Assembly: GCF_003473485.1 (NCBI RefSeq)
Contig: NC_053045.1
Span: forward strand, 26,076,494-26,140,493
Length of the DNA stretch: 64,000 bases
Direction: 5' to 3'
DNA from: Medicago truncatula
Taxonomy: Eukaryota > Streptophyta > Magnoliopsida > Fabales > Fabaceae
A model generated the notes under the pieces. That model worked only from the letters and a program-made list of their open reading frames with translations. It ran no database searches and was not told the DNA's origin. Below are positions 46,781-59,180 of this stretch, piece after piece (position 1 is the first letter of the stretch; the number at the start of each line of letters is the position of its first letter). Position numbers and translations under genes: made by a program.

Positions 46781-49700
46781 TCACCTTTTTCTTTTTGCAG
46801 GAGTCTTTGACGTTTGAGCACCCTTCTGCGCAGATGCAGAAGCACCTTTACCTCTACCACCAGATACCTTCTTGGAGCTTCCCGATCCCTTCAATTCCAA
46901 TTGTACTTGCACGCCTGCATAAACAAATATAGATCATAATCAGCTACACTCTTCTATTTAAAGGATAAAATCGCCCAAAATTCAAATCAATAAACATGCC
47001 AATAGCACATGTCTTACCCTTTGAATTCAAACTTTGAAGTTCTGACTTCAGCTTCTCGCCAGTTGCGGCACCTTCTATTGCATCATGCATCATAGAATAA
47101 TGTATAAGCAATCAATTAATGAGAGTAATAAAATGCTAGAGAATTCCAGTCATTGGAGTCCAATGATTGTGGATCTATTGTAATATATGAAGAATAATAG
47201 AAGAAAAAAAAAATATTACTAACCTGACTCATCTACATCAGAGGTGTTCTCTTCTTCACTCTCATCCAAAGTGTTGCCACCATCACCCTGTTCCACTCCT
47301 TCATCAGCTGGTTCTAAAATAGCAGCAATCCGCTTCTTGGGTGCCTTTTTTATTCCAGGAAGAGTAATTAGATCCGCAGCTCTAACAGTCCGAGTTTTGC
47401 TTAGCTCTTTGTATGCTTTTGTCAAGGCTGACTTAACGGCAGGCTGTATGCCATCTAGCGGATTAGGACGACCCTGATGAATAGAATATCAAAAAATTAA
47501 CCTGAGGTTGAGATCACTCTGAGGTAAAGAGAGAGTGGTAAATATAGTTAAGGAACCTTGAATTTCGATAACTCTACTATAGTGTCAAAATCTTCCTGAC
47601 TGATTGAATACGTGTTCATAAATTCCACAACTTTCTCAACAGCTTCAGCCTGATAATTTCCAGAAACCCATGCGTGAATCAACTAAAATTCGACAGTTCG
47701 GCTTAAAACATTTCATGTCTAAAACAAAAAATTTCCTTCAAAAAAAAAAAAATTGTACTACCAACCTTAGGCAAAACTCGGAGGGGTTCTGTCAAGTTCT
47801 TAAGAAGAGTAGTAAGGTATTCCAGGCGAATAGTATCCCTGCAATATGTTGTGAAAGCACAATGAATCTACAAGACAATGTTGTAATGAAAACCTTTGCC
47901 TTTTAAAAAGTCTATTGGACATAATAACTTCCATACCCTAACAGACATGCATGCATAGACCACGACCAAATTACAACCCAGATTCTTAGAGGTACATAGT
48001 TCCTAACATTGACTTGTACGTTAACACAACTAAAAATCAGCTTCTTGACAGCTGATCAAATTCACAGGGTTTAAGCTACACCTGGTTTCCATCCAAAACC
48101 TTACCAAAATAATCAAAGGCTTACAATTAATTTGCAAGTACTGACAGAAGAATCAGCAAGTCACCGGATGAAATTAGACTCTCTGAGCCAGATGCATGAG
48201 AAAGCATGATAAAGTAAATGTTGCACTCATATTTACCTTCCCGAACTAGATTCGCGAGATGCAAGAATGTGAACATGCAGGTCATCCATAAGCCTCATGT
48301 TTTTGCCCATTGTCGAGTTCTTCCCCAGCCACCCACCAAATCGGTTGAAATTCCGTTCTCCCTGCAGAAATAATACCAGTTATGATGCAAAGCTAAAGCC
48401 TAAAATCAATATCAGGTGAGTTCAATGGGGGGAAAAAACAGTAGAAACAAATACCCCACGAAAGCCAGTTACATATGACTATTGTTCAAGATATGAAACC
48501 ATTCGTTAGACTCTGGATAAATCTTTAGTTATAAAGATCCATTAATCCTATTATATCTCTAACCAGGTATTTGGACTGGGGATTGCAACCAAACTAAAAG
48601 TCAAATGTCTCGCCTAGATAGATTATCGCTAAGATTTTGTTTGCCTATTTTCTTGATTTGTTTCCTTATTTAATTAGGATTAAAAGTCATGTATTAGTAT
48701 GTCATATGTCTTCTATAACAACACAAAGTAGATCAATCATATTACTACCAATAAAATTTTATTATTTTGGGTATTACTTTTTCCAGCCTCCATATCAAAC
48801 AAGATTAACCCTATAAATTCAACACATAATACATTCAATTCAAGGACTGTGTTAATGTAACATTTTCTGAAACCCTGAGCCCGAAAAATAAAATAAAATA
48901 AAAAAAGGGGGTCAGGGAAGAGATGATATATTGCAATGATACGCACGGAACATTCCATATTTTACCTGTTCAAGTATTTCCCTACTCCCATGTAGCAATG
49001 AAGCACTGAAACAATGATAAAAAGAAAAGATGAACAGGATGGAGAAAGATTCAATAAGGAAATTTCGCTATTTTCCAGAGCAGTGACAAGGCTACGTACG
49101 GAAGTATACATGATGCAACAGAACTAGTTTGAGAGAGCTGCCACTGTCGATATCTGCGAATCTGTACGCTCACTATATCTCCAGTAGCAATAGACTCGGC
49201 AGCACGGGCAATCAGATTCATGCGCTTTAGACCATTGTCATCCTTACCGGCCGAGCTTGGTCTATAATTAATATAATTTTCCTGCCATATAGTGTCAAAA
49301 AGAAAAAAACATGAGGAATATTTGAACAACAAGTACACAACATTAAGGCAATCAGGGCTATCCGGCAATAAAGTAAATTACTACTGAATATGAAATCAGC
49401 AAAAACTATTTTTAACTAATATATTATTCCATGTAAATGAAAATTCTTCACCACTTCCAACCCTGAGATATGATTGCATTAGCAGCAAACACACGGGCCC
49501 AGATAAATCTATAACCTTCCCTTGAAGAAAGTTCATGAATAAGAAGATTATGAAAGGACCAATTAATATGGCAGGCTTTAAATGTTTTTTGAAAATGGCC
49601 AATTCCAACATATACTATTTGGCAAGTTAAATGGTGTTGATGTCATTTTAATTTAAATAAAATTTAAGTTCAATCAGCCATTGATTTTTATTAACTAGAT

Positions 49701-52700
49701 ATATTGATATGACTTGATTATAAGATGAGAAGCCAAATTGGTCTATCAAAGTTGAACAAGGTTAATGCAAGAGGTGGTATAAAACACTAGACCACTAAGT
49801 GAAAATTTCATCATATAATTGGCCTGCTAAGATGAGTCCGAAACAAAACAAGGCAGAAAAAATTGGAAATGAATTAACGAACCTGGATAAGTAGAGGAAC
49901 AAGATCAGGGTCACTCATGCTAAGATTAATCCTCTCATCCATTTTCATCTTTCCAGCATTAAAACCAAAAAGCCTACAAGACAAAAAAAAAAAAAAAAAG
50001 GTGTCATGCAATTTAATTTAGTCACAGTCTTCTGGACAGTTAATGCTTCAGATTTCAAAGGACGAAATTATTGTCATGCAGAGCCCACCTTGAATCACTG
50101 ACGAAATGAGTCAAACGACAACAAATTAACAGATCTACAACTTATCATAAACCTTATAAATGTCACCACATTCACACTTGTCATTGAGCAAATTAAATAG
50201 AGATTACAGATTAACCATTGAAATGAAAGTCAGGATCCTCATAATCATTCCAAGGTGGCATCACACGGAGTGACAACTTGTTATTTATTGGCACAAAAGA
50301 TAGCAAAACCAAAAAGAATACTCCTCTGGAATGAAATAGAAGCAAAAAGGTAGTTGAAAAGTTGATGTATGTGGACTTAATTTTAAACCACATAATCAAC
50401 TTATCAACTACCATTTTGGCTTATATTTCATTTTGTAGTAGTATTTTACAAGGATTTTATATATAGAATAAAACCCTACTTTGCTACCAGAAGGCCACAA
50501 CAGTTGATCCCTTACAGTCAAACATATATTTTTCCTTACCCTATCAGATTATATTATGCATGAATTTGAAAATCCAGACAGCCTCCGATTGAGGCTATGT
50601 ACAAAAGTTATCCCAAAATCTAGCTATAATTAGATGATATTTGCACCAAAACTAATTATGTAAGAATAAAAATTTATTGTAAAAGCCTTTAATATAAGCA
50701 CAATCAAACTGCAATGTCATGAATGAAAGCACGGAATATCAGAGCAATCTGATCACATGATTTGACAGACCACTGAAGGTCTTGGACTAATAAAAAAGGT
50801 TAATAAAATGTAGCAGATTTAATGGAGAAGAAAAATAGAAAGTCAACACAACCACAAATATTGAGAACAAAGATACACCAATGCAAGCCAAAAGGAAATT
50901 AGAATCAAGAGTGTGACAATAAAGCATGTTTAAGTGCAGTACTTAGATGATATGAATATCATACTTATCAACAGCTGTGAATGGTGAAATGTCTTCATCT
51001 TTCGCATTGGTAAGTAACCGCTGCCTAATATCATCGTAGTTGATAACTGACATGGAGAGGCCCATATATTGTAACTGGTTTAGTGCCATGCGCATATCCC
51101 CATTAACTCTTTCTGCTAATTCCTCAAGAGCAATCTAAAACAAACATGATGAATGATTTAAGAAAATACATTAGTCATTTGTCAATATGAATTTACAAAA
51201 AATTGTGAGACGGATATCAATGATTCCAAGAAAATGTGTACCCTCATAGCCCACAAAATCAAGTAGAGTAAAGCTCTCCAAGATATAAGATAGACTATGT
51301 TGGCAGAAATTACCTCATTAACTTGAAGCCCTTCAGCCTTAGCAACCTCCATAAACTTCTTTGCCATCTGGCATAAATAAAAATTTCAGTTTTAAGCTGA
51401 CACACCTCGGCATGCTTGTTTTAACATATTAAGCATATTTTCAGACTTAAAAACTAAAGCTACAAGCTGTAAGATAACTCGCGTTCTAGAGTAAGCAGGT
51501 CTGATACAAAAACTTAGACAACTAGACCCTCATATATGATACACCATATGCCATTAGCAATGAAATTCACTTTCATGAGGATAGAACAATATTTTTTTAT
51601 TCAGATATACCCCCATCTTTCAATATTAGGGGGGCAGAGGGAAAACAGTGGGATAACATGCTACACATCACTGTCAAAAAGGTAAGAACAAACAATTTTT
51701 GCATCCATCTCAAAACTGTTGAATGATTTTAAAGTTGACGCAAACGTTAAGACACTGAACAGAGTTGCACTTGGATGAGGTTCTTTCACCCAAAACTGTT
51801 GAATGACTTTAAAGTTGAGGCGAAAGTTATAACCTTGAATAGAGTTACACTTGGATGAGGTCATTTCATTTGCTATCCAATTATCATTTATTCATCACTG
51901 CATTTACTATTCATATTTTTGCTGAGTATAAGAATTCCCCTCATTTAATTTCACTTTGCAAAGGTTAACCTCCCTTTTTTCTTTTTTCTTCTGAATCTTC
52001 CCTTTTTTCATTATCTTCTTTATCAAACTAGATAAACGTGAATTTTCTTAAAATGAGACTGGCCCTAGATATTTCACCAAGGAGGTAGTTTAAAATATGG
52101 AGATGAGAGAATAAGTATACTTTCTCTATTATATAAGATTTACGAATTTTAACCAGATTCACTCAAGGGTAACAAGATAGCCAAACTAAGTCGTCATAGA
52201 TGAAAACTCAGATCATTGAAAACTAATCCAAATATTAGAGATTCAAGAAAGTCACACATTAAATTTGGCCAAAGTGGAACATCAATATCGCAAGAAAGAC
52301 AGACATGTAAGTTAATGTTGAAGTTTATGACATTCAAGAACTGAGCAAACTCAATTAATAGAAATAAAACAAGTAAATCATGTTCTTGTTAAATAGTCAA
52401 GTAACATAATGTGGTCATGAAAGAGAGAGTAATTATCAAACAAAAGGACATATTAGAAATCAAATATTAGCCTTGATAAAAATGGTATATTTATCTCCCA
52501 TAAGTATTGAGCAATAATAACACTCATTTGTTCAAGTAAATGGCAAAGTCAACTCTATTATGGTGAATATAGACAACCATTAAACAATTGGCGGGGCCAC
52601 CCCTAATATTTGTACAAACAAGGGATTGCTATTCTTTTCACATGTTAAATAAATAGAACTTGAACAAAACGACTTGATGAAAAGAGAGAAACAAAAGGAC

Positions 52701-55700
52701 ATAATCTAAATGAATGATGATTTTAAATTTTATATAAAAGAGAAGCAATAGCATCTAGCAGTGAGCAGTATGCAAGAAAGACCTGTTGCTTTGTAGGCTT
52801 CCGGTAACTAAGAAGCAAACAGTAGTTCATTAGGCTCTTCAGTTTCTGACTGTAACGGTCATTACAAATGCAGATAATAGGAATTTTTGATATCTTGATG
52901 CTAGCAATAAGATCAGCAACACCACCCCTATCACCAGCTGACATCCCATCAACCTCATCCATAATGAGCACAGTTTTGGACTGTTTTGACCTGAAATTTA
53001 CAATTAGAGAGACTCAACAATGTGTAAGTTATTGACTTCCAGATTACTTATTACGATAATGAGTGACCAACCTATCCATATTACGACCAAGGGCCTCGTT
53101 GGTCACAAGTTCCTTGATAGAATTTGCATTGCTTCCACTAATTCCTTTTTCAATTTTGCTGTCAGCTTTTCCACGGCTATCACTAGCATTTACCTTCAAC
53201 ACAAACATGGACATGCGAGGAAAATCAGGTGATGAAATACCGTTGGCACATAAATTTCATACGAAATGTCCCCACCTCTATGGCTTGGAAACCAAGCTCC
53301 TGACACACCAGCTTTGCTGAAGTTGTTTTGCCTATACCAGGGGTTCCACTTAACAAGACAGCCTTTTTAGAAGCAGGGTCATTCTGCTTTTTTCCTTTTT
53401 TATTACCACCAGTGTTAGAAAATTGCTCGTGCCAACCTTTCAACCAAGTTCGAAGCTGTGCAACCTATTTACACATTTCAGAAAAGGGAAAAAGATGATC
53501 CATATCCAAGTATACATATGATAAAAAGTAACCACTGAAATATGGTAATGACTAATGAGGACAAGTTATTATACCAATGACTGATTCCCTATGATATCTT
53601 TGGGATTTTTAGGTCGATGTTTCTCTGTCCACATCAAATTAGACTGAGCAGTAGCAGCTTTCTTAGGCTTGGCTTGGTTGGAAGGTGAGTATGAAGGCAA
53701 AGAGGCTGCATTTGTGATAAAGGAATGCAACTCAGAACATAAATAAATAAACAGCTTTTGATTGAACAGCTTTACTCTAAGAGCTGCTGCTAACTCTTCA
53801 ATAATAATAAGGGCAATCAAAAGGACAACACAAGTAATGTAAAACTACAAAATGTTTTATAGGGTTTACCCTTTGTTTCTGCTTTCGGGAGAACTTTTGA
53901 TGGAGATGGCACTGGAACAGCCTTAGTCACAGATTTCTTGCATTCCTCTTGCTTAGGAGCTTTTGCAGGTTTAGATGCCCGAATCATGTCGAACAATCCA
54001 TCTTCTGTGAGGAATGAAGTTCTATATGAAGAGAAACATAAGTGTTAGCAAAATATGAAAACTTTTTAAACTACCTAGTAATATTTAAAAGTATAAATAT
54101 AAGAGTGCCAACCCTAGCTCTTTAGCTTTTTCAGACTTTCTTCCCCCAATATCATCGTCACATAACAAATAGTTCTGCAAACAAAAATGTTAATCACATA
54201 CTGATTAAGTAAATTTAATTGCAATTGAATAAAAAGCATTTTATTACTGTTTTCTTGCTGACTGATCCGGTGACACGGCCACCATGGCGTTTGATCAAAT
54301 CTTCCGCTTCTTCTCGTTCCAAACTGTAAAACATAAAAACTGAAGAGAGTGAAAATGACATGAAATAATTAATAACCTAAACACTGAATATGGAAAGAGA
54401 GCCTAGACATCAACAAATAAGGTAAACAACTCATTAGTGAACTAACTTCCGCTTGGTGCAAGTCTAGAGATTTATATGAATACCTGTCCAGTGTTCCACT
54501 GATTACAAACGTTAAACCAGCTAAACAGTTAGGAGCACCTTCAGGGACTTCCTGGAACAAGAAAGAATTTTCAGATAATCATCAAAGAAAAAATTTCAAT
54601 TGAAAGATCCAGATATTTGATAAATTTGAACCTTTTCTCCCTTGTGTGGAGGATCTTTTCTTTCACCGAAATTCATGAATCCACCCCTACCACCACCCCC
54701 TCGGCCCCTTCCACCAGATGGTTGTGCTGAGGCTCCTCTTCCACCCCGACCCCTTCCACCAGATTTGGCAGCAGAAGCAACATCTTTCTCGTCATCTTCG
54801 TCATTTTCTTCCATAGCTACAGATTTCTGGGCAGTTCCCCTTACACCCCCTCGGCCCCTTCCACCAGATGCTGGTGTTGATGCTCCTCTTCCACCACGAC
54901 CCCTTCCACCAGATTTAATAGGAGTCACAGCATCTTTAACATCCTCTTCATCACTTTCGTCCAAATCTACAGATTTCTGGGGGATTCCCCTACCTGATCC
55001 ACTCTTCAATTTTTTAGTAGGAGTGGAACCAGCTACCTTCTTTTGATTAGTGGGAAGAACAGAGTCATCTCCATCATCTTCATTAGTCTTTCTTTTAGCT
55101 GGTAGCACTTGTGTTTCTACCTCATCTTTCGCCTTTGACTTATCTGTATTAAAATATTTGCTAGTTTTCTTTCTGCCTGAACTTGCTTGACCTTCAGCAG
55201 GTACCTGCAAAAGGACATTGTTTTTCCTTACCATTCGCAATTTTTCATATAAAAAAACCAACTAGTCCTAAAACCCTATGAAGAGACAATTAGTTCGTTG
55301 AATAATGAATCTCCTGATGAAACCCATTAAGCGCGGGTGATCATTTACGAAGAACCATTAAGGGTGGGTAATCTCCTGATGGAACCCATTAAGCGCGGGT
55401 GATCATTTACGAAGAACCACACTTTCACTCCTTGATTTAACTAACATGTGACACCCGGTCCAGACCGATGTAGACACACGTGTTATTACTGATACTAGTT
55501 ATTGCTATTTGTTACAACCGGCAAGAAACATACAAACGCGTTAAAACCTCCTCTCTCACGCGCGCATATTATTTTTAAGTAAACAAATTATGGTTACTTC
55601 CGTCTTTAACGGGAAATCATATCTGGGTAACTGTTAAAATGAGCCAATTAAAAGCATTCATAATACAATCATCATTTTCCTAATAAAAATGGGCAACCAA

Positions 55701-56191
55701 AAAAAAAAAAAAAAAAAATCTAATTATTTTACTTGTACATGCAAAACAACATTTTGGTTCAGTGGGCAATGCAAACATTTCAAAAAAAAAAGCTTTGGCA
55801 TTCTTCAAATTTCATAGCTTTTTCATTCATGCATCATACAATTGAATCAACGAATTCTGAAGCAAAATCATTATCTTAACTTCACAGAAAAAAAAAAATA
55901 TAAAGAAAATGAATTACTAAAATCTAAGTATATGGAACGAAAAATTGTAATAGGACTAACCGTTTTTGCCGGGTCGGGTTTAGCCGGAGGAGGCTTGGGT
56001 TTGTTGGAGGAGTTACCGGCGGCGGCATTGTTGGGCTTATCGTGTGTTTTCATGAACCATTTTCTTATATCACTCTGAAATTCGAAAATTGAAAGATTAA
56101 TAAGAAAAGAAATATTAGATAAAGAAATTGAAAGAGAAATCGATTGAAGTTGAAAAAGAAAGAGGAAGAAAGAAGAACCCTAAGATACCAT
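46781..56191 (-). CDS. RFC1: Replication factor C subunit 1 (clamp-loader large subunit)
   Basis: RFC1 is the large ATPase subunit of the nuclear clamp loader that places PCNA on DNA in replication and repair. Twenty-two exons join in phase for 988 aa (Arabidopsis about 956): 56191-56189, 56074-55961, 55204-54632, 54551-54484, 54323-54248, 54174-54113, 54021-53870, 53705-53575, 53464-53276, 53193-53072, 52990-52783, 51367-51314, 51134-50965, 49973-49883, 49281-49100, 49005-48966, 48361-48237, 47838-47766, 47649-47557, 47473-47224, 47074-47018, 46914-46781. The first exon codes only the ATG; exon 2 begins SDIRKWFMK. An acidic/RGG linker (about 100-225) precedes a BRCT domain (about 231-305). 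Walker A GTPGIGKT is at 433-440 and Walker B LIMDE at 505-509. The C-terminal RFC1 domain follows, then a basic tail (PAKRKR). All introns are GT/AG. Confidence 0.96.
51712..51871. repeat. 80-bp tandem duplication in an RFC1 intron
   Basis: Two adjacent 80-bp copies begin AAAACTGTTGAATGA(T/C)TTT at 51712 and 51792 and end near CACTTGGATGAGGT. They are intronic. Confidence 0.7.
54701..55000 (-). repeat. 150-bp in-frame tandem duplication in RFC1 exon 3
   Basis: Plus-strand TCGGCCCCTTCCACCAGATG starts at 54701 and again at 54851, a spacing of 150 bases or 50 codons. The protein carries two units of an acidic stretch plus KSGGRGRGGRGAS plus SGGRGRGG. The units are diverged, so it is not recent. 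The reading frame is kept. Confidence 0.75.
55308..55421. repeat. 62-bp tandem duplication in RFC1 intron 2
   Basis: AATCTCCTGATG(A/G)AACCC starts at 55308 and 55370. Both copies continue through ATTAAGCGCGGGTGATCA and TTTACGAAGAACCA with almost no difference, so the duplication is young. Confidence 0.8.
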
Positions 56192-56589
56192 TTGTGCGTC
56201 GAGGCGGGAGAACGAAAAGAAACTTTCTTCGAGCTGTGACTGTGATGTTAGTGTGTGTTGAAACTTCACTCTTGCCCTCTAATATTATTTTTTAATTAAT
56301 TTTAATTAATAATAAATACATAAAATTTGGGCTTGTTGAGGAAGGATTCTCAAACTACTAGCTTTCATGAAAGTCATCTTATTTTTATTTCTTCTTATTC
56401 TTTCTTTTTATTTATATTTTTCAAGAGTATAAATGAAGTTCGTATTCACCAATTTCATTGATGATTAGTTTTTGTTTGGGACTATAAGACTTGTTTGGAG
56501 TGACTTATTTTCAGCATATGTGAGTTCGTCTATAAATATAAGGTTACCTCGAAGGCCCCTGCAAACACATCATCATTAACTAAGGCATC
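56192..56589. other. RFC1 upstream region
   Basis: The first 60 bases or so (to about 56250) are probably the RFC1 5' leader, on the minus strand. The remainder is AT-rich with no recognised element. Confidence 0.4.
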
Positions 56590-57010
56590 ATGGCGATTCC
56601 AGGTCAAACGGTCTCGATGACGCAAAAGGAGGGTCATTCACCTCAAGAATCCAAAACTACCGCATCTATCATCAAACTGGAGAAGCCATTTATGTTTGAC
56701 TCTAACAGTCAATCCACATAAGCACATCGAGAATATTGAAGCTTTAATTGATTACGTGAACGTTTGAGGTGTTGTGAAATGCAAGTTGTTCACCACCACT
56801 TCGAGGAAGGGTGCGATGATGTGGTATATGGTTTACATCAATAATTTATTAACTCGTGGAAGGAGCTATGTTGATGGCTCGTCGCTCATTTCCTAACCTT
56901 ACGACAACAACCGAAGACCATCATAACTTTAGAGGCTATTTTTCAAGGAAAGAATGAGCCAAGTCATAACAACATTTAAATGTTCAGCAAGGAAATTTTA
57001 CATGTTTAGG
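56590..57010 (+). mobile_element. Ty3/Gypsy-type gag remnant (fossil)
   Basis: Short stretches resemble the retrotransposon gag region of plant Ty3/Gypsy elements (MAIPGQTVSMTQKEG, SWKELC, QPKTIITLEAIFQGKNEPS). It is clearly broken at several points, with no pol region or LTR pair in the neighbourhood. It looks like an old isolated fragment. Confidence 0.6.
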
Positions 57011-57032
57011 GAGCTGACAAGAAGATAAAATT

Positions 57033-57085
57033 GGAGAGGGAGAGGGAGTGAGGGAGGGAGGGAGGGAGAGAGAGAGAGAGAGAGA
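57033..57085. repeat. GA/GGGA-rich microsatellite
   Basis: Imperfect GAGGGA units pass into a pure (GA)n run ending at 57085. Confidence 0.9.
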
Positions 57086-59180
57086 TCTTCACCGGAGAAC
57101 TGACTTCACCCTACCAGACAATTTCATAGATGTGACGTCACAAACTGTCCAAACTTTGCTTACAATACAATCCAAATTCTCAAATGTTTCATATTATACA
57201 ATTTGAGTGCATGCCCAATACTGGTTCAGATTTTATAAGTCAAAATATGAACAAGCTGTGTTAAACTTGTGCTTTGGAGGTTTTCGGCACGTTTCAGATT
57301 ATATAATCTGAATCGTGTTCAGAACACAGAAAATAGAAAAATCTATCATTAAATCAAATTCTACAAAAATTACAACATAAATTAAACACAAACAAGATCA
57401 TGTATCAGCCAAACTAAATTCTTTATTTGGTTTATCCTTGCAAGTCTTGATTTCTCTGTAGGTTGTTCTGGGCCGAATCAAACTTTCCTGAATATCATGA
57501 GAGTATATGACAAGTGAAGCATCTAATCGGATCGCCCTTTTGAACAATGCAAACCAAATATGGAGAACATGGTTGTCACGTCATCGTTCTGAAGCTTCGT
57601 CTAGGTGAACTAGACACTTCCATCTGAGTTAATTGACGTATGGTGGTACTCAACATTGTCCATCCCTCTTGTGTATATCTGGTTGAGACGTTAATTAATT
57701 TGGTCAAACTAATCCTTCAAACCAAACAATGTGACATTAACATGGACCTTAAATAGATTACGTCCCCGACCCCGCGTTGTAGTAAACTGCAACTAGCTTA
57801 ATCTTCATATCTATTTAGTAAGTGTTCATGGTTTCGTGTTGTGGTTTGCAAATGAACAAAACACGCCAATTTATAAAAGGTTGTGTACCACAGAAACAAT
57901 TGGTGCAATGTGGACCACATAAAAATCTCTATATTTGGCATGCTCTGATTATATAATCTCAAATTCGTCAAATCTTCCAAAACACAAGTTTTAACAAAGT
58001 ATAAAAAGGTTTAAAATTATATAATATGAACCCTCACTACGCACGAGTTCGGACTACATAATTTGAAACATTTCAAAATTTAGACGTTGGCTTGGTTAGC
58101 AAGGGTTGGAAGGTCAAATGATTCTGAAAGATCAAATGATATATTCAGTTGGATTAACCTCAGATACAGTTCAACTTTATCTATAAGTAAATTTTCTTTC
58201 TTCCATATTCTTCATTCTAAAACTCATCTTATCTTCCTTCTTTCATTTTATTTCTTACTTTTCTTTTGGGACGGTTATGATGTCATGATATTACTGTTGG
58301 TCTTTTGTACATAGGGTCAAGAGATACCGTATCATCGTGTGGGGTTAGTATGAATGGTCAAAGGGGGATTGTCCCATATCAACTTTTATTTTAGATCGGT
58401 TTAGATTTGACATTATTCATATTAGTTTCCACCTTCTCCTACTCCATCATCTTGTGTTCCCAAATTCTTCGCAGGGTGCGTGAGAGGGATGACAAACCTT
58501 CTCCTTCCATCTTCTTGCACTTAAAATTTAGCTTTAGTTATCAAATATTAATGTAAACGTATTAAGAAATCTTGTTCAATTAATAAAATCTGATGAATTG
58601 TTAAATTTTGTTGCCAATTTTTTTTTTAAGGGTCAATCATAAATTATGTCATTTTAATAAATTGAGTTGAACCTGAGCAAAATTGAATTAATACAGTTCG
58701 GATTTTATAATCCGAAAAACATCAAATACACATCAAATTATAGAATCCAATTGGGGTAAAATGATCAAATCGGAGGTTGCACGAGAAGGACATAGGCTGG
58801 AAAAATATTATATCAAAGTGTCTGTCACGAGGGATGGTTTCAGTTGTTGCAGCATTTGGGTTGTGATACTGATAGTAAACATTGGTATTCCATTTCACAA
58901 GGCTCGAATACTTGAGTTTTTACAATTGGAGGAAAAGGAACCTCTTTTCAATGGAATTCTTTGTTTTAGAAATCAATTTATACATAAATTTTCGGTGAAC
59001 ATCATAACACATTCTTATTATATTTAATCTTAATTTTTGTTGATTTCAACCAAAATAAGGCAATATGGAATGAACGGTCATCAGAAGATTTCTATGCCAC
59101 TGATTAGGTACATTACTGACAAGGCTAAATAACAAATAAACTTGTCATAGAGCTGAAGATCAAAGGTAGAAAAGAAGTTA
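57086..59180. other. Intergenic with recurring GATTATATAATC palindromes
   Basis: At least six variants of a short palindrome recur: CAGATTATATAATCTGAA near 57292, GATTATATAATCTCAAA near 57947, AAATTATATAATATGAA near 58014, CTACATAATTTGAAA near 58053, CGGATTTTATAATCCGAA near 58700 and AATTATAGAATCC near 58737. Frames of 60-88 codons here (for example 58761-59027) have no domain. The convergent end near 59181 should include the SSL 3' region. Confidence 0.45.

Noticed and set aside
54642-55046. 134-codon Pro/Ser-rich frame on the plus strand
   Set aside because: It is the antisense of RFC1 exon 3, whose RGG and acidic repeats keep the other strand open.
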